Of a stretch of 64,000 nucleotides of DNA, positions 47,413-58,877 are shown one piece after another (the first letter of the stretch is position 1; each line of letters opens with the position of its first letter). Source of the DNA: Mycolicibacterium aichiense (lineage in GTDB: Bacteria > Actinomycetota > Actinomycetes > Mycobacteriales > Mycobacteriaceae); contig NZ_AP022561.1 in assembly GCF_010726245.1 (NCBI RefSeq), positions 5,146,001-5,210,000 on the forward strand. Direction: 5' to 3'. Both the position numbers and the translations under genes were made by a program. The notes below the pieces were generated by a model. The model was not told the origin of the DNA. It did not search any database and worked only from the letters and a program-made list of their open reading frames with translations.

Positions 47413-47442
47413 GTTAAGTAGATGAACTGTTAAGAAAATGAA
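47413..47442 (+). repeat. Direct repeats in the marR-mmpL spacer (operator candidate)
   Basis: GTTAAGTAGATGAA (47413) and GTTAAGAAAATGAA (47429) are two 14-bp direct repeats with a 16-bp period (12 of 14 identical), lying between marR and mmpL and just before the mmpL ribosome-binding site. Direct repeats rather than a palindrome would be unusual for a MarR dimer, although each unit could be a half-site. Confidence 0.5.
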
Positions 47443-47456
47443 GCTATCTTGGAGTC

Positions 47457-49556
47457 ATGCACCGAGGATTCGAGGGCCGACGACCCGCCTGGGACCGCGT
47501 CGGCGAGCTTGTCAGCAAGCGGTTTTCCTGGCTGTTGGCGCTGATCATCGCGGTGATCGGCGGCGGACTGATGGGCGCCTTGGGGCAGGGCTCGTCGGCC
47601 GATCAGTCACCGGTCGCCCTTCCTCCCAGCGCGGAATCCGCCAAGGCCGCAGCGTTGCTCAAGGAGTTCCCCGGAGGCGGCGCAGCGCCGGTGATCCTCG
47701 TCGTCACGCGCACCGACGGCGAGGCGCTGACCCCTGCCGACCTGGCCGCCGCCGAGGCCGCCCGCGGGCGGATGGTCGCCGCCACCGGCACGGGCGGTCC
47801 GCCGATCCCGGTCACCGCATCCGAGGACGGCAAGGCCGCCCTCGCGCCGGTGCCGGTTGACTCCACACTGTCCGGCTTCGCACTCAACGACGAAGTCAAG
47901 TCGCTGCGGGAGGCCGCCAAGGCGGGACTACCCGGCGACCTGACAACCAACGTCACCGGCGGCCCCGCATTCGGCGCCGACATCGCGAATGCGTTCTCCG
48001 GCGCGAACATCACCCTGCTGGCCGTCACCGGCGCGGTGGTCGCGCTGCTTCTGATCATCACCTACCGATCGCCGGTGCTGTGGCTGGTGCCTCTTCTCGT
48101 CATCGCGTTCGCCGACCGGGTGGCCGCGGTGCTGGGTTCGGCGATCGCCGAGGGCACCGGCATGACCGCCGACGGATCGACGTCGGGCATCACCAGCGTT
48201 CTCGTATTCGGTGCCGGGACGAACTATGCGCTGCTGCTGATTTCGCGCTATCGGGAGGAGCTGCGCTCAGCGCCCGATCACCGGGCGGCGCTGCGCACCG
48301 CGGTCCGGTTCGCCGGGCCTGCGATCGCGGCCAGCAACGCCACCGTGGTGCTGGCCCTGCTGACCCTGCTGTTGGCGTCATCGCCGAGCACCCGCAGCCT
48401 CGGTGTCCAGGCCGCCTCCGGACTGGTGGTCGCCGCAGTGTTCGTGCTGCTGATGCTGCCACCGCTGTTGGCGTTATTCGGCCCGAAGCTGTTCTGGCCG
48501 TTCATCCCTCGTCCCGGCGGCGAACAGATCACTGCCACCGGTGCCTGGCATCGGGTTGCGGACTGGGTGTCCAACCACGCCGGCCGGGTCACCGTCGCCT
48601 CCACGGCTGTGCTGATCGTGCTGGCGACCGGACTGTTGGCAACCCCGGTGGGGCTCAACCAGATCGACCAGTTCCGGGTCAGCGCAGACTCGGTGGCCGG
48701 CTACCGGACGCTGTCGGCTCACTTCCCCAGCGGGCTGACCGACCCGACCCGGGTCATCGGCCGCGCTGACGCGGGCGCCGCGCTGGAGGAGGCCATCCGG
48801 ACCACCCCGGGCGTCATCTCGGTCAACCCGGCAGGCAACTCAGCCAGCGGGCTCAGCCAATGGCAGGTCGTGCTCGCCGCCGAGCCCGCCTCCGATGCGT
48901 CGTTCGATACCATTGCCGCCCTTCGAGATTCAGTCCATCGAGTCGATCCCGGCGCGCTGGTGGGCGGATCGGACGCACAGGCACTGGATGCCAAGAACGC
49001 GGCGGTTCACGACCGCTGGGTGGTGATCCCGGCGATCCTGATCGTCGTTCTCGCGGTGCTGTACATCCTGCTGCGGGCGGCGCTGGCGCCGTTGATCCTG
49101 GTCGCCGCCACCGTGCTGTCCACCATGGCCGCACTCGGCCTTGGCGGCTGGGTCAGCGTGCACCTGCTCGGCTTTCCCGCGCTGGACAACACCACCCCGC
49201 TGTTCGCGTTCCTGTTCCTGGTCGCCCTCGGGGTGGACTACACGATCTTCCTGGTCACCCGCGCCCGCGAGGAGACCCCGCAGCACGGCACCCGTGGTGG
49301 GATCGTGCGGGCGGTCTCGGCGACCGGCGCGGTCATCACCAGCGCCGGCATCGTGCTGGCGGCGGTGTTCACCGTGCTGGGCGTGCTGCCGCTGATCGTG
49401 CTCACCCAGCTGGGGATCATCGTCGGCCTGGGCATCCTGCTGGACACCTTCGTGGTTCGTACGGTGGTGATCCCGGCGCTGTTCACCCTGATCGGCCCGG
49501 CGATCTGGTGGCCGGCGTTCTCCCGCGCAGAGATCGAACCCGCCGAAGGCGCGTAA
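47457..49556 (+). CDS. MmpL/RND-type membrane transporter
   Basis: A 699-residue RND-superfamily protein: one N-terminal membrane helix (about 23-41), an extracytoplasmic domain, five to six helices (about 180-380) with FGAGTNYALLLISRYREELR, a second extracytoplasmic domain and a second helix group with LFLVALGVDYTIFLVTRAREE and a repeated GXXXDT motif near the end. It is shorter than the large MmpL lipid exporters (about 950) and resembles the YdfJ/ActII-3 type. No MmpS partner is seen. ATG at 47457 follows GGAG. It is followed nine bases later by a P450. Confidence 0.9.
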   Translation: MHRGFEGRRPAWDRVGELVSKRFSWLLALIIAVIGGGLMGALGQGSSADQSPVALPPSAESAKAAALLKEFPGGGAAPVILVVTRTDGEALTPADLAAAEAARGRMVAATGTGGPPIPVTASEDGKAALAPVPVDSTLSGFALNDEVKSLREAAKAGLPGDLTTNVTGGPAFGADIANAFSGANITLLAVTGAVVALLLIITYRSPVLWLVPLLVIAFADRVAAVLGSAIAEGTGMTADGSTSGITSVLVFGAGTNYALLLISRYREELRSAPDHRAALRTAVRFAGPAIAASNATVVLALLTLLLASSPSTRSLGVQAASGLVVAAVFVLLMLPPLLALFGPKLFWPFIPRPGGEQITATGAWHRVADWVSNHAGRVTVASTAVLIVLATGLLATPVGLNQIDQFRVSADSVAGYRTLSAHFPSGLTDPTRVIGRADAGAALEEAIRTTPGVISVNPAGNSASGLSQWQVVLAAEPASDASFDTIAALRDSVHRVDPGALVGGSDAQALDAKNAAVHDRWVVIPAILIVVLAVLYILLRAALAPLILVAATVLSTMAALGLGGWVSVHLLGFPALDNTTPLFAFLFLVALGVDYTIFLVTRAREETPQHGTRGGIVRAVSATGAVITSAGIVLAAVFTVLGVLPLIVLTQLGIIVGLGILLDTFVVRTVVIPALFTLIGPAIWWPAFSRAEIEPAEGA

Positions 49557-49565
49557 CGTCGTGGG

Positions 49566-50771
49566 ATGACGTCTGCGGCCGCACTGCCACCACTGCATAT
49601 GCGGCGCAACGGGTTCGATCCCACGCCGGAACTACGCGAGATCCGTGACGGCAGCGGAGTGGTCACCGCCGTCAACGCGTTCGGCATGCAGGTGTACCTG
49701 ATCACGCGTTACGACGACGTCCGGGCGGTGCTGTCCGACCACGAGCACTTCGCCAATGGACGGCCGCCGGGCTTCGTGGTCCCCGGTGCACCACAGCTGC
49801 CCGAGGAGGAGCAGGCCAGCAACCGCGCAGGCAACCTGCTCGCCCTCGATCCGCCCCAGCACACCCGATTGCGGCGGATGCTGACCGGTGAGTTCACCGT
49901 GCGCCGGATGAAAGCGCTCGAACCGCGCATCGTCGAGATCGTCGAGTCACGACTGGATGCGCTCGAGACAGCCGGTTCGCCGGCCGATCTGGTGGCCGAG
50001 TTCGCGCTGCCGATCCCGTCGCTGGTCATCTGCGAACTGCTCGGCGTGCCGTATTCCGACCGGGACGATTTCCAGCGACGCAGCGCCCGTCAGCTTGATC
50101 TGTCCATCCCGATTCCCGAACGCCTGGAGCTGGTACGCCAGGGACGCGAATACATGGGCACGCTGGTGACGGCGGCCCGACACGCCCCCGGTGAGGACAT
50201 GCTCGGCATGCTGGTGCGGGACCACGGCACGGAGTTGAGCGACAACGAGCTGATCGGGATTGCCGGCCTGCTGCTGCTCGCCGGGCACGAGACCACGTCG
50301 AACATGCTGGGATTGGGCACCCTGGCGTTGTTGCGCCACCCCGATCAGCTCGCCGCGGTCCGTGACGACCCGGACGCGGTCGCCCCCGCCGTCGAGGAGC
50401 TACTGCGCTGGTTGTCGATCGTGCACAGCAGCATCCCCCGCCTGGCCACCACCGACACCGAGGTTGCCGGCGTTGCGATCCCGGCCGGCAGCCTGGTGCT
50501 GGCGTCCTTGGCGTCCGGCAACCGGGATGCGGCCTTCGTCGACGATCCCGACGTCCTGGACATCAGACGAGACATCGTGAGCCACTTGGCATTCGGCCAC
50601 GGGGTGCATCACTGCCTCGGCGCGCCGCTGGCTCGGATGGAGATGCGGATCGCGTTCCCGGCGCTGCTGCGCCGCTTCCCGGCACTGGCCTGCGCCGAGC
50701 CGTTCGACGACATCGAGTTCAAGCCGTTCCACTTCATCTACGGACTGCGGTCCCTGCCGGTCGCCTGGTGA
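49566..50771 (+). CDS. Cytochrome P450
   Basis: 401 residues. Heme-binding motif FGHGVHHCLGAPLAR with Cys350, I-helix AGHETTSN, and ExxR in EELLRW. A soluble bacterial P450 that uses ferredoxin partners; no ferredoxin gene is adjacent. Nine bases after the MmpL gene, so likely co-transcribed under MarR control; possibly it oxidises a molecule that MmpL exports or imports. The P450 stop overlaps the 3' end of the membrane gene on the other strand by 34 bases. Confidence 0.95.
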   Translation: MTSAAALPPLHMRRNGFDPTPELREIRDGSGVVTAVNAFGMQVYLITRYDDVRAVLSDHEHFANGRPPGFVVPGAPQLPEEEQASNRAGNLLALDPPQHTRLRRMLTGEFTVRRMKALEPRIVEIVESRLDALETAGSPADLVAEFALPIPSLVICELLGVPYSDRDDFQRRSARQLDLSIPIPERLELVRQGREYMGTLVTAARHAPGEDMLGMLVRDHGTELSDNELIGIAGLLLLAGHETTSNMLGLGTLALLRHPDQLAAVRDDPDAVAPAVEELLRWLSIVHSSIPRLATTDTEVAGVAIPAGSLVLASLASGNRDAAFVDDPDVLDIRRDIVSHLAFGHGVHHCLGAPLARMEMRIAFPALLRRFPALACAEPFDDIEFKPFHFIYGLRSLPVAW

Positions 50772-51442
50772 TCCTCGAACATGCCCGCACGGGCGAGCAG
50801 TAGAACACTGACCACCAGGACCCAGATCGGGAAGCCCAGGGTGAGCCACATGCTGACGTCGCTGGCGATCAGCAGCGCCACCGCGAGCAGATAGCTGACA
50901 TACACCAGCCAGCGCGGCATCAGGCGGGTGCGAAGCCAGATCGTGGCGAGCGAGATCATGAATACCGCCGCCATCCGCAGCGCATAGGTCTTCGACAGGG
51001 TCAGCACCACCATCTGCCCGAACAGCGCCACCTCGCTGTGGCCGAGCAGATCGTGGCCCAGCGCACTGTTGCCTGCCGCCAGACCCGCCCCGATCGCGCT
51101 CGTCACGAACATCATGGCCAGGAACAGCAGTCCGCTGCCGAGGAAGACCGTCGAGAAGAACCGGTCTTCGAGCCTGCCAAGGCCGTCGCGCACGACGCCG
51201 ATGAACCACAGGAAACTGATCCCCGCGAACGGCATCAACACCGCCGCGATCTTCATCTTGCCGCCGGCGGCGTCCAGCCACTGCGATCCGGGCTGCGCCC
51301 CCTCGGGCAGCGACGAGCGGATCAGGATCAGGTTGGCGCCGAACAACAATGCGAACGCGACCCCGGCCGCCGCGGCGGCCCGCGGCGTGGTCAGGCTTTT
51401 CAGGGTTGACGAGCCTCTGGTGTCAATGTTGGAGCCGGCCAC
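50738..51442 (-). CDS. Unknown six-helix membrane protein
   Basis: 234 residues with about six membrane helices (first at about 22-40) and a soluble tail (FEDHQATGRDRSP). No family recognised. It ends inside the P450 gene on the opposite strand. A GTG at 51442 starts it. Function unknown. Confidence 0.75.
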   Translation of the reverse strand: MAGSNIDTRGSSTLKSLTTPRAAAAAGVAFALLFGANLILIRSSLPEGAQPGSQWLDAAGGKMKIAAVLMPFAGISFLWFIGVVRDGLGRLEDRFFSTVFLGSGLLFLAMMFVTSAIGAGLAAGNSALGHDLLGHSEVALFGQMVVLTLSKTYALRMAAVFMISLATIWLRTRLMPRWLVYVSYLLAVALLIASDVSMWLTLGFPIWVLVVSVLLLARAGMFEDHQATGRDRSP

Positions 51443-51461
51443 GTCATCATCGTGACAGACG

Positions 51462-53428
<1,967 letters not shown>

Positions 53429-53461
53429 CTACCCTATCGGAGCGCAGCACGAGGAGTGTCG

Positions 53462-54070
53462 TTGACCAACACCACGATCACCGTGTTGCGTTTCGGGGGC
53501 CGCCGGCTGCCCCGCGCGCTGGCCGCCCTGGAGCACCGTGACGGCGACGATCCGGCCCAGATCGACGCCGCCGCCGCAGGGGCCTCGCGGGTGATCGTGG
53601 TGGGCTCGACGGCCGACCTGGCGGTGGTGCTGACCCGGCTGATGCGACTCGAACGCCTCGACGTGGAAGTCGCCACGATATCGCGGTGGCGCGGTGCCCG
53701 GCGCGCGTTGACCGGTGTGGCACAACGTATTCCGTTGATCCGCGACGAGACCGGAACGGCGTTGGTGGACGCCGCGTTCTGGCTGCCGCCCGGCGAGGAG
53801 CGGGTGATCGAGGGCGAAGCCGTCGTCGACGACCAGGTGCTGTTCGATGGCGCGGTCACCGGGGTCCGGGTCGAGCCGATCGCGGCGATGCCCGGCCTGC
53901 GGGCGGCGGTGCTGACCGGCCGGATGCGCCCGCGGCGCTGGCTGACCGGGCGCGCCGTCCAGCTCGGCACCACCGGTGCGCGAGTGGTGCGTGACGGGTC
54001 GCTGATGCCGCGAGAGGTCAAACGCTCGGCGTTTTACCGGCACACCACGGGGTGGCTGCGGGTGTCGTGA
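53462..54070 (+). CDS. Conserved hypothetical protein (Rv0358-like)
   Basis: About 202 residues with an alternating basic/hydrophobic composition (LRFGGRRLPRALAALEHRDGDD...VRVEPIAAMPGLRAAVLTGRMRPRRWLTGRAVQL). No catalytic motif recognised. TTG at 53462 has GAGGAG (53451-53456) at five bases; GTG at 53456 is an alternative. Adjacent to purA and the M50 gene as in M. tuberculosis. Function unknown. Confidence 0.8.
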   Translation: MTNTTITVLRFGGRRLPRALAALEHRDGDDPAQIDAAAAGASRVIVVGSTADLAVVLTRLMRLERLDVEVATISRWRGARRALTGVAQRIPLIRDETGTALVDAAFWLPPGEERVIEGEAVVDDQVLFDGAVTGVRVEPIAAMPGLRAAVLTGRMRPRRWLTGRAVQLGTTGARVVRDGSLMPREVKRSAFYRHTTGWLRVS

Positions 54071-54108
54071 GGACCAGGTCGCGGCGGTGTCTCGGGTAGT
54101 TTCGTGAG

Positions 54109-54888
54109 GTGAGCGTTCGACCGCTGCGCCAGTCGGTGCGGCCCAGCCCCGTCTTCCTGGTGATCGTTGCGATCACTGTTGCCGGTGGGGTGCTGGCCTG
54201 GCTGGCCGCCGAAACCGTGCGGCCGCTGGCCTACGTCGGGGTGTTCATCTTCGTCATCGCCGGCTGGGTGGTGTCGCTGTGCCTGCACGAGTTCGGCCAC
54301 GCGTACACGGCCTGGCGCTTCGGCGATCACGATGTGGCGATCCGCGGCTACCTGACCCTCAACCCGTTGAAGTACACCAGTCCGCTGCTGTCGCTGGCTC
54401 TTCCGCTGCTGTTCATCGCCCTCGGCGGCATCGGGCTGCCGGGGGGCGCGGTCTACGTCCGCACCTTCTTCATGACGCCGCGACAACGCACCCTGGTCAG
54501 CTTGGCGGGCCCGGCAGCCAATCTGCTGCTGGCCGTCGTGCTGCTGGTGGCCACCCGAATGTTCTACGACCCCGCCCACGGCGTGTTCTGGTCAGCGGTG
54601 GCGTTCCTGGGGTTCCTGCAGATCACCGCCCTGCTGCTGAATCTGCTGCCGATTCCGGGCCTGGACGGCTACGGCGCGCTCGAGCCACACCTGAGCCCTG
54701 AAACGCAGCGAGCGGTGGCCCCGGCCAAGCAGTTCGGGTTCTTGTTCCTGCTGGTTCTGCTGCTGGCCCCAGCCATGAACCGATGGTTCTTCTCGGTGGT
54801 CTTCTGGTTCTTCGACCTCTCCGGAGTGCCCGGCGGTCTGGCGGCGATCGGGTCTGCGCTGACCCGGTTCTGGTCGGCCTGGCTCTGA
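54109..54888 (+). CDS. M50-type membrane zinc metalloprotease (site-2 protease family)
   Basis: 259 residues, five to six membrane helices. Zinc motif HEFGH (His60, Glu61, His64) lies in LCLHEFGHAYTAW and the second motif is NLLPIPGLDGYGAL. This is a compact site-2-protease-like protein without PDZ or CBS domain; substrates are unknown. GTG at 54109. It follows the hypothetical gene by 38 bases and ends before a strong hairpin. Confidence 0.93.
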   Translation: MSVRPLRQSVRPSPVFLVIVAITVAGGVLAWLAAETVRPLAYVGVFIFVIAGWVVSLCLHEFGHAYTAWRFGDHDVAIRGYLTLNPLKYTSPLLSLALPLLFIALGGIGLPGGAVYVRTFFMTPRQRTLVSLAGPAANLLLAVVLLVATRMFYDPAHGVFWSAVAFLGFLQITALLLNLLPIPGLDGYGALEPHLSPETQRAVAPAKQFGFLFLLVLLLAPAMNRWFFSVVFWFFDLSGVPGGLAAIGSALTRFWSAWL

Positions 54889-54904
54889 TCTCAGGCACCA
54901 AAAC

Positions 54905-54939
54905 GGGGGGCAGCGATCCCCTCCGTCGTTGCCCCCCGG
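54905..54939. terminator. Strong GC hairpin between convergent genes
   Basis: CGGGGGGCA (54905-54913) pairs perfectly with TGCCCCCCG (54931-54939) around a 17-base loop. It lies between the M50 protease gene and the SDR on the other strand, so can act as a bidirectional terminator. The lack of a T-run means it is not a canonical intrinsic terminator. Confidence 0.6.
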
Positions 54940-55025
54940 CTCGGTCCATCCCCCGGATTGGCACCCTCAACCTATCCACGGAAACGACCGCTGGGCAGCG
55001 ACTTGGCAAGAAATTTCGGCACGCG

Positions 55026-55859
55026 TCAGTTCTGGAGGCCCTCACTGATCCGCGAGTCGTAAGACCGGCGGACGTCGCCGTCTCCGTCGAGCATCCGGTG
55101 GTCGGCACCGAGTAGGCCCATCGCCGCAGCGCGAGCCCGGGCGGGCAGTAGTCCGTAGACGGCGGTCAGCGGGCCGAGCCGGCGCGGCACGTACACCGAT
55201 CGTCTGCCGCGGCGAACCGCCTCCACGATCGCGTCGGCGACCACCTCGGGGGCGCAGGTCCGCAGGAGCCAGTGGTCGGAGAGCCCGGCGGAAAGCTCCG
55301 TTCTCACCATGCCCGGGTAGACGGTGGTGAAGGTGATGCCACTCGCGGCGGCCTCGAGGGCGACGGCTTCGGTGAAACCGGCGACCGCGAACTTGGTGGC
55401 GGTGTAGGTCGACACTCCGCCGAAGCCCATTCGGGCCGCAGCGGACGCGACATTGACGACGTGACCGCAGTGCCGCGGCCCCATCCGCTCCATCGCGAGT
55501 TGGGTTCCGTAGATGACCCCGGCCACGTTGATGGCGAGTTGGCGCTGAATCGAGTCGGCCGATTCCTCGACCGCCGGCGTCACCGGCATGATGCCGGCGT
55601 TGTTGATCAACACGCCGAGCGGGCCGAGGGCGTCGGTCACCGAGTCCAGGAAGCACTGGTAGCTGGCCCGGTCCGTCACGTCGACCTCGCCCCACCAGCA
55701 GCCGATCTCGGCCGCCGTCAGTTCCGACTGCGCGATGTCGACATCGCCGATGGCCACTTTGGCTCCGGCCCGGACGAACGCCGACGCGGTCGCCGCTCCG
55801 ATGCCGCGGGCACCGCCGGTCACCACCACGACGCGGTCCCTCAGGTTCGTTGTTGCCAT
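55026..55859 (-). CDS. Short-chain dehydrogenase/reductase (lipid operon)
   Basis: 277 residues: TGGARGIGAA cofactor site, NNAGIMPV, VNVASAA with Ser, and YTATK (YxxxK). Preceded by AGGAGAGG. It is the last gene of the large minus-strand acyl-CoA operon, ending at the hairpin. Probably oxidises an alcohol or reduces a ketone intermediate of a lipid. Confidence 0.92.
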   Translation of the reverse strand: MATTNLRDRVVVVTGGARGIGAATASAFVRAGAKVAIGDVDIAQSELTAAEIGCWWGEVDVTDRASYQCFLDSVTDALGPLGVLINNAGIMPVTPAVEESADSIQRQLAINVAGVIYGTQLAMERMGPRHCGHVVNVASAAARMGFGGVSTYTATKFAVAGFTEAVALEAAASGITFTTVYPGMVRTELSAGLSDHWLLRTCAPEVVADAIVEAVRRGRRSVYVPRRLGPLTAVYGLLPARARAAAMGLLGADHRMLDGDGDVRRSYDSRISEGLQN

Positions 55860-55875
55860 GTCTCGTGCCTCTCCT

Positions 55876-57273
55876 CTATGCGAACCGGCGCCGCAGCCCA
55901 CGTGCGCCGATCAACCGCGACACCCGGCGCATGATCGCTCGGCGCACCGGCGTGTACGGGTACCAGGTGAGCTCTCGGGCGGGAGCGACTCGCGCCGCGA
56001 CGATCGCCTGCGGTCGGCAGAACTTCAGGACCGCGTCACTGCCGCCCCGGGATCCCAGGCCGGACTCTTTCCACCCGGCCTGCGGCAGTGCCAAGGTGAA
56101 CAAGTTAGCGAACACATCGTTGATGTTGACCGCGCCCGCGTCGATGCGCCGAGCGATGCGTTCGGCACGGTGCGCATCACCGCTGAACACCACCGCCGAC
56201 AGGCCGTAACGGGAGTCGTTGGCCAGTCGCACAGCCTCGTCCTCATCGTCGACGCGCACGATCGGCAGCAGAGGTCCGAAGGTTTCCTCCGTCATGCACA
56301 CCATGTCGTGGTCGGTGTCGGTGAGTACCGTCGGCCCCTCGCCGTGCCCGATCAACTCGGCTGCGCCGCGGGCTATCGCGTCATCACGGTGTCGGCGCAC
56401 CACATCGGCCTGGGCCCGGTTCGTGAAGCGTCCCATGTCAATCCCGGTGCGCAACCGCGTCGCTTCGGCGACGACCCGTGCCACGAACTCGTCGTAGACC
56501 GCCGACTCGACATACACGCGTTCGACCGACACGCACATCTGACCGCAGTTGGCCATCGCTCCCCACACCGCGGCGTTGGCGGCCCGAGTCACGTCCGCGT
56601 CGTCGAGGACAATCATGGCGTCCTTGCCGCCCAGTTCGAGAGCGCAGGGCACCAGGCGCTCGGCAGCCGTCCTCGCGATGGCACGCCCGGTGCGCGCGGA
56701 TCCGGTGAATTGAATGAAGTCCACGGTGTCGGCCACGGCGGCACCGTGGTCGGCGCCGCCGCACACCACATCGAGAACCTGCGGCGCACCGATATCCGCC
56801 CACCCGGCGATAGCCGCAGACACCGCCGACGGGGTCAGCTCCGACGGTTTGACCACGACCGCGCACCCGGCCAGCAGCGCAGGCACGGCGTCCAAGAGCG
56901 AAAGCCCGAGCGGGAAGTTCCACGGCGTGATGACACCGACCACCGGATAAGGCCGCTGAACGATCAACTGCCGCTTGGTGATCGCCAGCATCCCGTGGGG
57001 ACGCGGACGACGGTCGGCGAGCAACCGCGGTGCCCGCCTGCTGTGGTAGTTGATCGCCTCGATGACGTAGGGAATCTCCAGCCCCGCTTCGGTGGCCGGC
57101 TTGCCGGTCTCCCGCATGAGCAGGCCTTCCAGTCGGGACTGGTTATCCCACAGCCAGTCCCGATACCGCGCCAGCCACCGCACCCGGCTCGAGACGGGCA
57201 GCGCCGCCCATGCCGGCTGTCCGGCCCGCACCAGTGCCACGACGTCGCTCACCGTTTCGGCCGCGTCGTTCAC
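55876..57273 (-). CDS. Aldehyde dehydrogenase (succinate-semialdehyde-like)
   Basis: 465 residues. Active-site residues Cys247 (NCGQMC), Glu213 (LELGGK) and Asn119 (TPWNFP) are present. GTG at 57273 overlaps the acyl-CoA synthetase stop (GTGA). Broad-specificity ALDH oxidising an aldehyde formed within the pathway to a carboxylic acid, which the adjacent CoA ligase could then activate. Confidence 0.93.
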   Translation of the reverse strand: MNDAAETVSDVVALVRAGQPAWAALPVSSRVRWLARYRDWLWDNQSRLEGLLMRETGKPATEAGLEIPYVIEAINYHSRRAPRLLADRRPRPHGMLAITKRQLIVQRPYPVVGVITPWNFPLGLSLLDAVPALLAGCAVVVKPSELTPSAVSAAIAGWADIGAPQVLDVVCGGADHGAAVADTVDFIQFTGSARTGRAIARTAAERLVPCALELGGKDAMIVLDDADVTRAANAAVWGAMANCGQMCVSVERVYVESAVYDEFVARVVAEATRLRTGIDMGRFTNRAQADVVRRHRDDAIARGAAELIGHGEGPTVLTDTDHDMVCMTEETFGPLLPIVRVDDEDEAVRLANDSRYGLSAVVFSGDAHRAERIARRIDAGAVNINDVFANLFTLALPQAGWKESGLGSRGGSDAVLKFCRPQAIVAARVAPARELTWYPYTPVRRAIMRRVSRLIGARGLRRRFA

Positions 57274-58877
57274 TCCGCGGCTCCGGCCATCAGATCTCGC
57301 TTGAGCACCTTGCCAGTCTCGTTGCGGGGCAATGCGTCGAGGAAGACCACGTCTCGCGGGATCTTGTGACGGGCCAACCGATTGCGCACGTGGGCCCGCA
57401 CCGCGTCGGCGTCGAGAGCCGTGCCGTCCTGGACGACGACGAACGCGCACAATCGCTGGCCGAAGTCCGGATCCGGTACACCCACCACCGCGGCTTCGGC
57501 TATGCCGGGATGGTCGCCGAGGAGGTTCTCCACCTCGACCGGATACACGTTCTCTCCGCCGGAGACGATCATGTCGTCGTCGCGTCCGTCGACGAACCAC
57601 AGGCCGTGATCATCGAAGTGGCCGGTGTCACCGGAGGACATCAAGCCGTCCAGGACCTTCTTGCTGCCACCGTCGGTGTACCCCGAAAAGCTCAGGCCGC
57701 TGGACACATACAGCGTTCCACTCTGCCCCGGGCGCGTGATCACCCGGTCGTTCGCGTCATAGGCCGCGATACGGCAACCGACCGGGGGACGCCCGACGGT
57801 GCCCGGCGCGATGCGCAGTTCGTCGGGAGTCGCGACGGCGGCGGTGGCAACCTCGGTCGAGCCGTAGAGGTTGTAGAGCACGTCGCCGAAGGTGTGCAGG
57901 GTACGACGGCATACCCCCGGGGACAGCGCGGAGCCGGCCGCGAAGATCAGCTTCAGGGACGAGGTGTCGTACCGGTCGATCTCGTCGGGTCCGAGGTCGA
58001 GGATCCTGCTGAGCATGGTCGGCACCAGGATGATGGCACCCGCTCGGTGCTCCTCGGCCGCGGCGAGCACGGCCGATGGGTCGAACCGCCTGGACAGAGC
58101 GATGTGGTTTCCCAGGGCCAAACCGACTGTGGTCGTGGCTAATCCGGTGGCGTGGAAGAGCGGTGCCGCCACGACATAGCAGCTGCCGGCCGGCCACGGG
58201 ATACGGTCGAGAAGCTGAGCGGACTGCACCGGGCTGATCCGGTCGCGTGGGGCCCCCTTGGGGGTTCCGGTGGTCCCGCTGGTCAGGAGGACCACTCCGC
58301 CGGGGTGGGACGGATACGGCATGGGGTCGGCGGACTGGCTCGACGCCAGGTCGTCGAGCACGGCTCGAGTGGCGCCCTCCTCCGACCAGTTCAGCAGCAC
58401 GTCCACGCCATCCGGCAGCGCGGCCAACAGCTCGCAGAACTCCTGATCGGCGAGCACCAGTCCGATCCGCTCGCGTACGCACACGTCACGCAGCTGCGGA
58501 CCGGCGAACCCGGTGTTCAGCAGAACCGTTCGCAGGCCTGCCTTTCCCGCAGCGGCCAGGGCCACGATGACACCGCGATGGCCGCGGTTGAGCAAGCCGA
58601 TCGTAAAGTCGTGGCCGGGCCGGCGGCTCAGCAGGACCCGCGCCACGGAGTTGGACATCTGATCGAGCTGACGAAACGTCAGCGTTCCGCGTTCATCGGT
58701 CAGAGCGGGCGCGTCGCCGTAGCGGGCGGCGGTGTAGCTGACCAATCCACCGAACGATCCGTAGTGCCGTAACGCTGCGGCCGCGGTGGCTAATTGGATG
58801 GGATTGGTCAGGTTGATCATCCCTCGTCGTTGCAGCACCGCGACGGCACGCAGGAAGTTCACCAGGTCCTTGGTCAT
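57270..58877 (-). CDS. Acyl-CoA synthetase (FadD-type AMP-binding)
   Basis: 535 residues of the ANL family. Motifs are LLTSGTTGTPKGA (phosphate loop), YGSTEVATAAV, SSGDTGHFDDHGLWFVDGRDDDMIVSGGENVYP, and the C-terminal PRNETGKVLKR lysine region. Activates a fatty or other carboxylic acid as CoA thioester. ATG at 58877 overlaps the upstream gene's stop (ATGA). Confidence 0.93.
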   Translation of the reverse strand: MTKDLVNFLRAVAVLQRRGMINLTNPIQLATAAAALRHYGSFGGLVSYTAARYGDAPALTDERGTLTFRQLDQMSNSVARVLLSRRPGHDFTIGLLNRGHRGVIVALAAAGKAGLRTVLLNTGFAGPQLRDVCVRERIGLVLADQEFCELLAALPDGVDVLLNWSEEGATRAVLDDLASSQSADPMPYPSHPGGVVLLTSGTTGTPKGAPRDRISPVQSAQLLDRIPWPAGSCYVVAAPLFHATGLATTTVGLALGNHIALSRRFDPSAVLAAAEEHRAGAIILVPTMLSRILDLGPDEIDRYDTSSLKLIFAAGSALSPGVCRRTLHTFGDVLYNLYGSTEVATAAVATPDELRIAPGTVGRPPVGCRIAAYDANDRVITRPGQSGTLYVSSGLSFSGYTDGGSKKVLDGLMSSGDTGHFDDHGLWFVDGRDDDMIVSGGENVYPVEVENLLGDHPGIAEAAVVGVPDPDFGQRLCAFVVVQDGTALDADAVRAHVRNRLARHKIPRDVVFLDALPRNETGKVLKRDLMAGAAE

